Shown here piece by piece: positions 1 to 5,445 of a stretch of DNA of 5,445 nt. The stretch covers positions 9,387-14,831 of the forward strand of contig JAESRR010000035.1 of NCBI GenBank assembly GCA_016764535.1. The letters are read 5' to 3'. The first letter of the stretch is position 1, and each line of letters begins with the position of its first letter. The position numbers were made by a program, and so were the translations under genes. The notes beneath the pieces were generated by a model. It searched no databases, had not been told where the DNA came from, and worked only from the letters and a program-made list of their open reading frames with translations. The DNA comes from Cohaesibacteraceae bacterium. Lineage in GTDB: Bacteria > Pseudomonadota > Alphaproteobacteria > Rhizobiales > Cohaesibacteraceae.

Positions 1-595
1 GGTATCCAGGATCGACTACAAATATCTGATTGAAATCAACTGGTAGATTATCTGCTTCCCGTAAATGGTCAATTGTTTGTCCAACTGTCCAAAAAGGTGC
101 GACAGCGATAAATTCGGATTGCATCCGGCGACCGGCCGAATCTTCTGGATAGTCAAGGCTGCGTTTTAATTGTTCCCTATCAAATGCAGGAAGTATTGCC
201 AGTATTTCATCCTGGTCTTGTTCTTCCATATCCTCGAGAACTGATACGGCATCATCTGAATCAAGCTCTAAAACACCTTCAGCAACACGGTCATTGGGCA
301 TTGCTTCGAGCAATTCAAGCCGGGTCGAATCGTCAACTTCGGTAAGTGCATTAAAATCAAATTCATCACCCAAAAGTGCAATGAATGCTGCCCGGTCCGA
401 GCGGGATAATGCCTCTATCAAATCTCCCAAATCAGCTTCATGAAGATTACGTACAAGAGACAGAACACTGTCTCGATTGCCTGTCGCCAATGACATAAAA
501 ACGGCATCAACAAAATCACTGGAAATATGGTCGTGTTCGTCACGGAAGGAAATTGCCACATTGTCTGAATTTCGGCGCAAGAGTTCGGCAGCCAT
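1..595 (-). CDS. mgtE: Magnesium transporter MgtE, N-terminal 198 residues (cut by the left window edge)
   Basis: MgtE is a homodimeric inner-membrane Mg2+ channel gated by its cytosolic N and CBS domains, which close the pore when Mg2+ is plentiful. The visible part holds the acidic helical MgtE N domain (about residues 30-145, rich in Asp/Glu, with repeated LEAM/LEDM-like helices) and the family signature YPEDSAG at residues 149-155, followed by the beginning of the first CBS domain (WTVGQTIDHLRE, 169-180; IFVVDP, 191-196). The second CBS domain, plug helix and five membrane helices lie beyond the window. The ATG is well supported: GGAGG (complement of 603-607) sits seven bases upstream. 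The residue after SAGR is Arg157, where a hydrophobic residue is more usual; this is a small oddity. It lies downstream of the sensor kinase on the same strand but after 152 bases with its own likely promoter, so it is probably a separate unit. Family identity is firm. Confidence 0.93.
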   Translation of the reverse strand, partial: MAAELLRRNSDNVAISFRDEHDHISSDFVDAVFMSLATGNRDSVLSLVRNLHEADLGDLIEALSRSDRAAFIALLGDEFDFNALTEVDDSTRLELLEAMPNDRVAEGVLELDSDDAVSVLEDMEEQDQDEILAILPAFDREQLKRSLDYPEDSAGRRMQSEFIAVAPFWTVGQTIDHLREADNLPVDFNQIFVVDPGY

Positions 596-666
596 TGGCT
601 TACCTCCGTATAACAAGCAAACACACGGTTACGTCTACACAATTAATCTGGACGATCCCTAAACAT

Positions 667-695
667 GTTATGTGAAAATCAACGACACATTTCAA
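667..695 (-). promoter_or_regulatory. Probable sigma70-type promoter of mgtE
   Basis: Read on the minus strand, a -35 hexamer TTGAAA (complement of 690-695, five of six to consensus) is followed after exactly 17 bases by CATAAC (complement of 667-672, four of six to TATAAT). Transcription would start near 659 and leave a leader of about 64 bases before the mgtE ATG at 595. The leader is too short for an M-box Mg2+ riboswitch and shows no obvious hairpin. Seen directly in sequence; activity is inferred. Confidence 0.55.
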
Positions 696-716
696 GGCGA
701 ATGAGAAACAGTCATT

Positions 717-730
717 CCAGATACCAGATA
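717..730. repeat. Tandem 7-bp direct repeat (CCAGATA x2)
   Basis: Two perfect head-to-tail copies of CCAGATA lie between the kinase stop codon and the mgtE promoter, about 20 bases upstream of the -35 element of mgtE on its non-template side. It could be a small operator or chance. No terminator hairpin with a U tract follows the kinase gene on the minus strand, so some read-through into mgtE is possible. Confidence 0.35.
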
Positions 731-747
731 CATGGAGCTTGCGTTGA

Positions 748-2187
748 CTATTTGCTACTCGAAGAACGCCCATGAACAGTATTCACGCTCGTTTTAATTG
801 CTATTGGCAAAATCACTCTTGCAATAATTCCTTTGCCACCTGTTCCATCCAGCAATGCAAATCCACCGCCATGTAAAAGTGCAATGTCCTCAACAATAGA
901 CAGCCCCAGCCCTGCCCCTCCGCTATATGAAGCTGAAAGCTGTTCGAAGCGCTCTAACAAACGTGTTCTGTCTGATAACGGTATACCCGATCCATCATCT
1001 TCAACATCAAGATATATGTCGGATTCCCTGACAATAATCCTGACAGTTATTATGCTGGCGCCGGCAGCATGCCTGATAGCGTTATCCAAAAGATTACGTA
1101 CAAGTTCACCCAATAATAATGGATCGCCATAGATTGCGATAGATTGCGGACCTTCAAATCCCAAATCAACATCGATATTTTCTGCATCACCCAGGTAATG
1201 TGAACATATTTCCCGCGCCAGTTCCGCAACATCCGTGCTTGAATGATCCCGCCGCTTGGAGGCGGCTTCGTCGATACGCGCCAGCATTAGTAACTGTGTT
1301 AACACCCGTTCAGCATGAACAACGGCAATATCGGCTGCTCGTGCCGCCTCTTTTGCCTCATCCAGGGATGTTGCACGCAACACCAGTTCCTGCTGTGTGC
1401 GTAATATTGCCAGAGGCGTTCGAATCTGGTGGCTTGCGTTTCCTGTGAACTGACGCAACGCACCCAGCGCACTTTGTAGCCGCTGCATAAACGCATTGAT
1501 TGTCACAACAAGTCCATAAACTTCTTCCGGAACCTTATGAAGAATGGGACGAAGATCTTCCGAACTGCGCCGTCCTATAGCTTCTGCAAGGCGGTATAAA
1601 GGACGCAAGGATCGAGAAACAGCAAACCAGATTATAATAGCGGCACTGACTATCAGAAGTGCCTGACGTAAAGCCGAACGTACAAGTATTTTCTGGGTGA
1701 GTACCGATCGGCCAATCGTGGTTTCAGCAACGACTACTCTATAGGCATATGATTGAGACCCGGAAGAAGCTGCGCTGGACAACACTGCAACGCGGATGCC
1801 CTCACCCCGGTAAAAACCATCACCAAATAAAATATCTCCCTGCTGCGCAGGCAGTTCGGCGGGAACAATCAATTTGCTATAACCGGTTACAAATGACCCA
1901 TCCGGCCCTTCAATACGATAAAACACTTTGTCCTGTGCGGCCGAACGAAGCATATCCAGAGCAACATAGGGGATATCAACTTCCAGTGATCCGTCATCAT
2001 TGATGAAAACACGTTCAGAAATGGCTAGAACAGAACCTGCGAGCACCCGATCCGAGACCTCATCAGCAGTCGCACTTGCAGATCGATATGCATCCACCAG
2101 GGCAAACAATCCAATAAAGCTAAGTGGTATAAGCAACCAAAGAAGCAATCGTTTGCGAAGCGAATATTGATACGCCTCAACTTGCAT
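748..2187 (-). CDS. tctE: TctE-family membrane sensor histidine kinase
   Basis: A 479-residue inner-membrane kinase that autophosphorylates on His and passes the phosphate to the adjacent regulator. Order of parts: short cytosolic N-terminus with RKR, membrane helix 1 (about 13-33), periplasmic sensor region (about 34-172, resembling the two-component sensor kinase N-terminal domain), membrane helix 2 (about 173-192), HAMP-like linker (193-245), dimerisation domain with phospho-acceptor His253 in ASHQIRTPLA, then the ATPase domain with N box (Asn365, Asn369 in RNLLDNAIRHA), G1 box DDGSGIP (397-403), F box ERFEQ (412-416) and G2 box GAGLGLSIV (424-432). All catalytic motifs are intact. I chose the ATG at 2187, whose A is the last base of the regulator's TAA stop (TAATG), giving translational coupling. 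The reading frame stays open for 22 more codons upstream, but those lie inside the regulator gene and would put unlikely Cys/Pro-rich sequence before the first helix. TctDE-type assignment comes from architecture and neighbours; the ligand is not determinable. Confidence 0.9.
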   Translation of the reverse strand: MQVEAYQYSLRKRLLLWLLIPLSFIGLFALVDAYRSASATADEVSDRVLAGSVLAISERVFINDDGSLEVDIPYVALDMLRSAAQDKVFYRIEGPDGSFVTGYSKLIVPAELPAQQGDILFGDGFYRGEGIRVAVLSSAASSGSQSYAYRVVVAETTIGRSVLTQKILVRSALRQALLIVSAAIIIWFAVSRSLRPLYRLAEAIGRRSSEDLRPILHKVPEEVYGLVVTINAFMQRLQSALGALRQFTGNASHQIRTPLAILRTQQELVLRATSLDEAKEAARAADIAVVHAERVLTQLLMLARIDEAASKRRDHSSTDVAELAREICSHYLGDAENIDVDLGFEGPQSIAIYGDPLLLGELVRNLLDNAIRHAAGASIITVRIIVRESDIYLDVEDDGSGIPLSDRTRLLERFEQLSASYSGGAGLGLSIVEDIALLHGGGFALLDGTGGKGIIARVILPIAIKTSVNTVHGRSSSSK

Positions 2188-2861
2188 TAAACACCGCCAT
2201 TTTCCTTGAGATAGTATCCAAGACCCCGGGCAACCGCGATGCCCACACCGCATGGAAGCAGACGTTTTCGCAGGCGACTTACATATTGTTCCACTGCATT
2301 TTCGCTAATCTCATCATCAAATGAAGAAAATGATTCAACCAGTTGAATTTTCGATACAACACGTCCGTTGGACATCATGAGAGTTTGTAGCAAATTTAGT
2401 TCCCTCGCCGGAACATCAAGAATAGAGCCATCGTGATATATTGCACGCGTATTCATATCCAGCTCAATGGATCCAAAACCGATTTTTGAAGATCTGAGCC
2501 CGGCATGCCGACGCAGCAGAACCCTGATCCTGGCTTCCAGTTCCTGAACTTCAAAAGGTTTGGTAAGATAGTCGTCTGCACCAAGATCAAGCCCTTTTAT
2601 GCGCTCATCAAGCGCATCTCTGGCAGTCAAAATCAACACGGGCTGCGCGTTGCGGCGCGATCGCATATTTCGTAAAACTTCAAGGCCATCCATGTCCGGC
2701 AACGTTAAATCCAGCACGACAAGATCGTAATCCTGAGCGGCAAGTACTGCATCTGCGTCCACTCCATTTCGAACGATATCAACAGAATAACCGTTACTTT
2801 CCAGTACTTTCGCAAGCCCTTCTGACAATGTTTGATTGTCTTCAACAACCAGTATACGCAT
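2187..2861 (-). CDS. tctD: TctD-family response regulator (OmpR/PhoB class)
   Basis: A 224-residue cytosolic transcription factor activated by phosphorylation from the kinase encoded just downstream. The receiver domain (1-118) has the acidic pair Glu7/Asp8, phospho-acceptor Asp51 in VVLDLTLPDMDG, Thr79 and Lys101 in LTKPF, all the residues required for activity. A winged-helix DNA-binding domain of OmpR type follows (about 127-218), with the recognition-helix region around NAVEQYVSRLRKRL (188-201) and the final hairpin ARGLGYYL (211-218). I chose the ATG at 2861 because MRILVVEDN is the usual family start; an ATG at 2885 in the same frame has a GGGTGG five bases upstream and would add eight residues, so it remains possible. 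The gene is transcribed away from the solute-binding protein and tctC genes. Proteins of this class bind tandem repeats spaced about 11 bp, and such a repeat lies ahead of tctC at 4050-4071. Confidence 0.92.
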   Translation of the reverse strand: MRILVVEDNQTLSEGLAKVLESNGYSVDIVRNGVDADAVLAAQDYDLVVLDLTLPDMDGLEVLRNMRSRRNAQPVLILTARDALDERIKGLDLGADDYLTKPFEVQELEARIRVLLRRHAGLRSSKIGFGSIELDMNTRAIYHDGSILDVPARELNLLQTLMMSNGRVVSKIQLVESFSSFDDEISENAVEQYVSRLRKRLLPCGVGIAVARGLGYYLKENGGV

Positions 2862-2943
2862 CCTGATCTTGCCTTTTCCTGTCATGCACGCCACCCTAAG
2901 GCTAAACCCGCAACAGTGAACCATGGGTCTGGATTAGTTCATC
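2862..2943. promoter_or_regulatory. Divergent intergenic region between regulator/kinase operon and solute-binding protein gene
   Basis: The 82 bases separate two divergent start codons and must hold or adjoin the promoters for both units, unless these start inside the flanking genes. I could not find a convincing -35/-10 pair on either strand. A spaced inverted repeat TGAAC (2917-2921) and GTTCA (2937-2941) is present with a 15-base gap; arms of five bases are weak evidence. Placement suggests autoregulation by the response regulator, but that is inference. Confidence 0.4.
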
Positions 2944-4017
2944 ATGTACCAAAAAGTACGCTTTTTTCTAGCAATAATTTCCATTTGTTTCGTTCAGAGT
3001 GCTTCTGCTCAAAAAGTTTTTCCTGCTAAAATCGCAACTGAAGAAGCCCCGTCTCTGACAATTTACTCATCACTGGATCAACAGATTTCAACACCGCTGC
3101 TGGAAGCATTTCAGAAACAGAATCCCGCGCTCAAAATTATTTATGAAGATTTGCAAACTCTGGACATTTACGAAAGAATTATACGGGAGACCGATGAAAA
3201 CGGTACAACCGCCGATCTTGTTTTTTCCTCTGCCATGGATCTGCAAATGAAACTGGTTAATGACGGATATGCGCAGCGTGTAAATGTTGCAAATGCCCGA
3301 AACTGGCCAGCATGGGCAAACTGGCGCAACACCGCATTTGCGCTAACGTACGAACCTTCGGTTGTCGTTTATCACAAACCCAGTTTTACCGACATCGCAC
3401 CGCCGCAAAACCGCAAAGAGTTGAGAGAAATTTTGCGTAATAACAGCGACAGACTATACGGTAAAGTCGGAACCTATGACATTGAGCGATCCGGACTTGG
3501 TTATTTGTTTTTGGCACTGGATCAGGAGCATTCCAGAAATATCTGGTCACTGGTGCGGGGACTGGGCGCAACCGGGGTCAAACTCTATTCAAGTTCGTCG
3601 GCAATTCTTGAACGGGTTTCGGATGGAAGATTTTCACTCGGCTATAACATTCTTGGATCCTATGCTGCCAATTGGGCAAAGAACAATCCGGATCTGGGAA
3701 TAATTCTCCCCAATGATTATACCATTGTTATGTCAAGAATTGCCCTGGTTCCCGTTGCCGCTGGCTCCCCAAAATATGGGGCACTGCTTCTGAATTTTTT
3801 GATGTCTGAAACCGGTCAGCAAATTATGGCAAATGAAGTTGAATTAACTGCGATCCATCCCACCCTTAAAGGGAATAATACGGCACGCTATTTGAGATCC
3901 AAACATGGCAATCAGCTTCGTCCAATACCTGTAAGCCCGGGTCTGCTGGTGTTCCTGGATCAAGTGAAAAGGGCCAGACTAATAAAAAAATGGAATAACG
4001 CTCTGAGGGCTCAGTAG
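2944..4017 (+). CDS. Periplasmic ABC-type (Fe3+-like/PgtC-like) solute-binding protein, orphan
   Basis: A 357-residue exported binding protein. The N-terminus is a Sec signal peptide: Lys4 and Arg6, a hydrophobic core (about 7-17) and an ASA cleavage site at 20-22, so the mature protein starts at Gln23; there is no lipobox. The mature part begins with LTIYSSLDQQ (38-47) followed by a helix and ALKIIYEDL, then ADLVFSSAMDLQMK (90-103), FALTYEPSVVVYHKP (132-146), GYNILGSYA (233-241) and a conserved-looking tail with RPIPVSPGLLVFLDQVKRAR (326-345), the pattern of extracellular solute-binding proteins related to iron and phosphoglycerate (PgtC) binders. The start is forced: an in-frame TAG ends six bases upstream and the next in-frame Met is residue 98. 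The Shine-Dalgarno is poor. No ABC permease or ATPase gene adjoins it within the window; instead it sits between a two-component system and a TTT transporter. I infer a role as periplasmic ligand detector for the kinase. Transport with components encoded elsewhere is the alternative. Confidence 0.87.
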   Translation: MYQKVRFFLAIISICFVQSASAQKVFPAKIATEEAPSLTIYSSLDQQISTPLLEAFQKQNPALKIIYEDLQTLDIYERIIRETDENGTTADLVFSSAMDLQMKLVNDGYAQRVNVANARNWPAWANWRNTAFALTYEPSVVVYHKPSFTDIAPPQNRKELREILRNNSDRLYGKVGTYDIERSGLGYLFLALDQEHSRNIWSLVRGLGATGVKLYSSSSAILERVSDGRFSLGYNILGSYAANWAKNNPDLGIILPNDYTIVMSRIALVPVAAGSPKYGALLLNFLMSETGQQIMANEVELTAIHPTLKGNNTARYLRSKHGNQLRPIPVSPGLLVFLDQVKRARLIKKWNNALRAQ

Positions 4018-4049
4018 TTATCAATCCGAATGTTTCCCTCGCGTCACGT

Positions 4050-4071
4050 CAGCTACATGACAGCTTTATGT
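4050..4071 (+). promoter_or_regulatory. Tandem 11-bp direct repeat, candidate operator of the TctD-like regulator
   Basis: CAGCTACATGA (4050-4060) is followed with no gap by CAGCTTTATGT (4061-4071); eight of eleven positions agree (CAGCT..ATG). A more degenerate third copy (five of eleven) may precede it at 4039-4049. Contiguous repeats of 11-bp period are the binding geometry of PhoB/OmpR-class regulators, and such a regulator is encoded at 2187-2861. The repeat ends just ahead of where a -35 element for the -10-like GATACT at 4095-4100 would lie, the usual place for an activator. A short inverted repeat GTCA-N6-TGAC (4048-4061) overlaps it and could be an alternative reading. Confidence 0.45.
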
Positions 4072-4094
4072 GTTCTCCTAAAGTTCAAGGCGGT

Positions 4095-4100
4095 GATACT
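4095..4100 (+). promoter_or_regulatory. Possible -10 element of an internal tctC promoter
   Basis: GATACT matches the -10 consensus at four of six positions. No good -35 hexamer stands 16-18 bases upstream (the sequence there is GTTCTC), which would fit a promoter that depends on an activator bound at the 11-bp repeats. Transcription would begin near 4107, giving a leader of only about 28 bases that holds the U run and the Shine-Dalgarno. Weak on its own; supported by context. Confidence 0.3.
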
Positions 4101-4105
4101 CACTG

Positions 4106-4126
4106 CCCCAGATTTTTTTTGGGAGG
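4106..4126 (+). promoter_or_regulatory. Strong tctC ribosome binding site with U8 tract and possible masking stem
   Basis: GGGAGG (4121-4126) lies eight bases before the tctC ATG and decides that start. Immediately before it is a run of eight T (4113-4120), and CCCA (4107-4110) can pair with TGGG (4120-4123), which includes half of the Shine-Dalgarno. A U run next to a ribosome site is also a plausible Hfq contact. The ribosome site is clear; any regulatory role is inference. Confidence 0.5.
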
Positions 4127-4134
4127 ATATATCC

Positions 4135-5100
4135 ATGAAAATACTTAAGGTCGCCCTTGCGGCAGCAATGCTTACTGTTTCTGTGCCAGCTGTGATGGCA
4201 GAAGGACAGGTTGTTGATTACATCAAATTCCTGATCCCTGGTGGACCAGGTGGTGGCTGGGATGGTACAGCTCGCGGTACTGGTGAAGCCCTGACCAAAT
4301 CAGGTCTTATTGGTGGTGCTTCCTACGAAAACATGTCTGGCGGCGGCGGTGGCAAGGCGATTGCCCATATGATCGAAACAAAAGACGAATTGACACTTAT
4401 GGTCAACTCAACTCCAATCGTCATTCGTTCCCTGCAGAAAGTTTTTCCGCAATCATTCCGTGATTTGACACCAATCGCAGGCACCATTGGCGATTACGGC
4501 GCAATTGTTGTTCACAAAGATTCAAGCCTTACAGATTTCGGCGCACTTCTAGCTGCGTATAAAGCAAATCCAAAAGACGTTGCAATCGGTGGCGGTTCCG
4601 TTGCCGGTGGTATGGATCATTTGATCGCTGCTCTTGTTATGAAAAATGCTGGTGCCAGCCCAACAGAAGTAAAGTACATTCCGTATGATGCTGGTGGCAA
4701 AGCCATGGCAGGTTTGCTCTCCGGTGAAATCAGTGCACTTGCAACAGGTTTTGGCGAAGCAATTGAACTTGCAAGAGTTGGCGAAGTTAAGATCCTGTGT
4801 GTGACATCCAAAGAACGTGTCACTGCTTCTCCTGATACACCGACATGTGACGAAGCAGGTTCAACCGGCACGACATTTGTTAACTGGCGCGGTTTCTTTG
4901 CGGCTCCTGGCCTCAATGCAGAAACAAAAGCGAAATATGTTTCTGCCCTTGAAAAAATGTACGCAACTCCCGAGTGGGCAACTGTTCGCGATCGTATGGG
5001 TTGGGTTGAAATTTTCAATGCTGACGCCGATTTCGTAACTTTCCTTGAGCAGCAGGAAAAAGATATCGGATCTTTGATGAAAGAGCTTGGCTTCCTTTAA
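4135..5100 (+). CDS. tctC: Tripartite tricarboxylate transporter periplasmic binding protein TctC (Bug family)
   Basis: A 321-residue exported protein that captures a carboxylate in the periplasm and delivers it to the TctB/TctA membrane complex, driven by an ion gradient rather than ATP. A Sec signal peptide is seen (Lys2 and Lys5, hydrophobic stretch 6-19, VMA just before Glu23 as cleavage site). The first mature strand and its loop, IPGGPGGGWD (34-43), are the TctC/Bug hallmark; the second domain has AIGGGSVAGGMDHLIAA (150-166) and the ligand-side loop YIPYDAGGKAMAGLLSGE (181-198), then WRGFFAAPG (251-259). Length is typical. The reading frame is open for 35 codons upstream, but the GGGAGG eight bases before 4135 and the signal peptide fix this ATG. 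Gly codons are nearly all GGT/GGC and seven of eight Arg are CGT/CGC, unlike the AGA/CGG-containing upstream binding protein, which points to strong expression. Cys222 and Cys238 may form a disulfide. Substrate is unknown; citrate-like acids are the family default. Confidence 0.93.
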   Translation: MKILKVALAAAMLTVSVPAVMAEGQVVDYIKFLIPGGPGGGWDGTARGTGEALTKSGLIGGASYENMSGGGGGKAIAHMIETKDELTLMVNSTPIVIRSLQKVFPQSFRDLTPIAGTIGDYGAIVVHKDSSLTDFGALLAAYKANPKDVAIGGGSVAGGMDHLIAALVMKNAGASPTEVKYIPYDAGGKAMAGLLSGEISALATGFGEAIELARVGEVKILCVTSKERVTASPDTPTCDEAGSTGTTFVNWRGFFAAPGLNAETKAKYVSALEKMYATPEWATVRDRMGWVEIFNADADFVTFLEQQEKDIGSLMKELGFL

Positions 5101-5131
5101 GCCACAAATTCTCCTTCTGAAATTTGAATCT

Positions 5132-5157
5132 GGGCAGCTGTTTCAGCTGCCCTTTTT
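5132..5157 (+). terminator. Intrinsic terminator/attenuator between tctC and tctB
   Basis: GGGCAGCTG (5132-5140), loop TTT, and CAGCTGCCC (5144-5152) make a perfect nine-bp GC-rich stem, followed by five T (5153-5157). This is a textbook Rho-independent terminator, 31 bases after the tctC stop. Because tctB follows on the same strand, it likely acts as a partial terminator that yields abundant tctC message and less tctBA message, and it also protects the 3' end of tctC mRNA. A weaker A/T-rich inverted repeat, CAAATT-N10-AATTTG (5105-5126), lies just before it. Confidence 0.85.
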
Positions 5158-5163
5158 CTAACA

Positions 5164-5226
5164 TACCCGTTAAGCTGGGTATTTAGTACCCGACAAAGCC
5201 GGGCAAGACATAACCGGGAGGGTGTT
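5164..5226 (+). promoter_or_regulatory. Repeat-rich tctB leader with competing stems and strong ribosome binding site
   Basis: TACCC (5164-5168), GGGTA (5177-5181) and TACCC (5187-5191) allow two mutually exclusive five-bp stems with loops of eight and five bases. CCCG (5189-5192) can further pair with CGGG at 5200-5203 or at 5215-5218; the latter runs into the Shine-Dalgarno GGAGG (5217-5221), which is five bases before the tctB ATG. The layout would permit a switch between open and masked ribosome site. No separate promoter is evident. The ribosome site is firm, the switching is speculative. Confidence 0.35.
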
Positions 5227-5445
5227 ATGCTTTTATCCAAAGACCGCGTAGGCGGCTTTCTTTTACTCTTGTTCTGTATCGCATACGCAATACTAAGTCA
5301 GAGCATAATTCTACTACCATTCCAGTCACATTCGGCGTTCAACGCGCGCACCTTGCCGGAAGTATTATCCGTATTGGGTATTGGATTATCAATTTTGATT
5401 ATTCTTTTCCCCGGATCTGCTGAAAAGCCGCGCTTTCGTGGAATG
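5227..5445 (+). CDS. tctB: TTT small membrane subunit TctB, N-terminal 73 residues (cut by the right window edge)
   Basis: TctB is the small integral membrane subunit, normally about 150-180 residues with four helices, that pairs with the large permease TctA. The visible part starts with SKDRVGGF, a common TctB opening, then membrane helix 1 (about 10-29), a periplasmic loop with FNARTLPEVLSVLG (38-51), matching the family pattern of an ART-P motif before helix 2, and membrane helix 2 (about 46-63), ending in the charged cytosolic segment EKPRFRG. The ATG is supported by GGAGG five bases upstream. It follows tctC by 126 bases that contain a terminator hairpin. The rest of the gene and the expected tctA lie outside the window. 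Identity rests on position after tctC plus these motifs. Confidence 0.85.
   Translation, partial: MLLSKDRVGGFLLLLFCIAYAILSQSIILLPFQSHSAFNARTLPEVLSVLGIGLSILIILFPGSAEKPRFRGM

Noticed and set aside
418..642. A 74-codon minus-strand open frame starting upstream of the mgtE ATG
   Set aside because: It is out of frame with mgtE and overlaps its well-supported start; its product shows no family features, whereas the mgtE frame gives a clear MgtE N domain.
596..660. Mg2+ riboswitch (M-box or similar) in the mgtE leader
   Set aside because: The leader is only about 64 bases, shows no stable stems, and this class is not expected in alphaproteobacteria.
833..1132. A 99-codon plus-strand open frame opposite the kinase ATPase domain
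   Set aside because: It is a low-complexity Pro/Ser-rich antisense shadow of conserved kinase motifs, with no ribosome site.
2832..2858. TTGATT...TATACG as a promoter for the binding-protein gene
   Set aside because: The spacing is 15 bases, and the sequence is constrained by encoding the conserved start of the response regulator (ILVVEDNQ).
2880..2886. A 7-mer, CATGACA on the minus strand, shared with 4056-4062 in the tctC leader, possible common operator
   Set aside because: A shared 7-mer between regions of about 80 and 117 bases on two strands is expected about once by chance, and the second half of the 11-bp repeat is missing here.
4003..4014. Inverted repeat CTGAG-GG-CTCAG at the end of the binding-protein gene as a terminator
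   Set aside because: The loop is too tight, the stem is short, it lies inside the coding sequence and no T tract follows.
4617..5018. A 133-codon open frame on the minus strand inside tctC
   Set aside because: It lies wholly antisense to a well-supported gene, has no ribosome binding site or recognisable domain, and long antisense frames are expected opposite codon-biased genes.

Overview
The window is an ordinary-looking chromosomal segment of a Gram-negative bacterium, most likely an alphaproteobacterium of the Hyphomicrobiales (Rhizobiales) type. That placement is an inference from the style of the MgtE, TctD/TctE and TctC-like proteins and from the gene order; the base composition looks moderate (mid-40s % GC by eye), low for that group. 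No phage, insertion sequence, CRISPR array, tRNA or rRNA is visible, and the window is almost fully coding.

Layout. On the minus strand, reading right to left: a response regulator (2187-2861) and a sensor histidine kinase (748-2187) whose stop and start codons overlap by one base, then a 152-base gap with a good sigma70-type promoter, then the first 198 codons of an MgtE magnesium transporter (1-595) that runs off the left edge. On the plus strand, starting 82 bases from the response regulator in a divergent arrangement: an exported ABC-type solute-binding protein with no permease or ATPase beside it (2944-4017), a 117-base leader with a tandem 11-bp repeat, a possible -10 and a strong Shine-Dalgarno, then tctC (4135-5100), an intrinsic terminator-like hairpin, a repeat-rich leader, and the start of tctB (5227-5445), which runs off the right edge. 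tctA would be expected next but is not seen.

How the genes fit together. This is a tripartite tricarboxylate transporter (TTT) locus with its own TctDE-type two-component system. TctC captures a carboxylate in the periplasm and hands it to the TctB/TctA membrane complex; the kinase and regulator presumably turn the transporter on when the substrate is present. The extra binding protein between regulator and transporter is best explained as a periplasmic sensing partner of the kinase, by analogy with PgtC in the PgtABC system and BctC in Bordetella, though this is inference. The real substrate cannot be read from the sequence.

The overall locus type is known. The most interesting details are non-coding: an exact-tandem 11-bp repeat of PhoB/OmpR-box geometry ahead of tctC, a likely operator for the neighbouring regulator; a perfect 9-bp terminator hairpin between tctC and tctB that would give many TctC per TctBA; and possible Shine-Dalgarno-masking structures before both genes.
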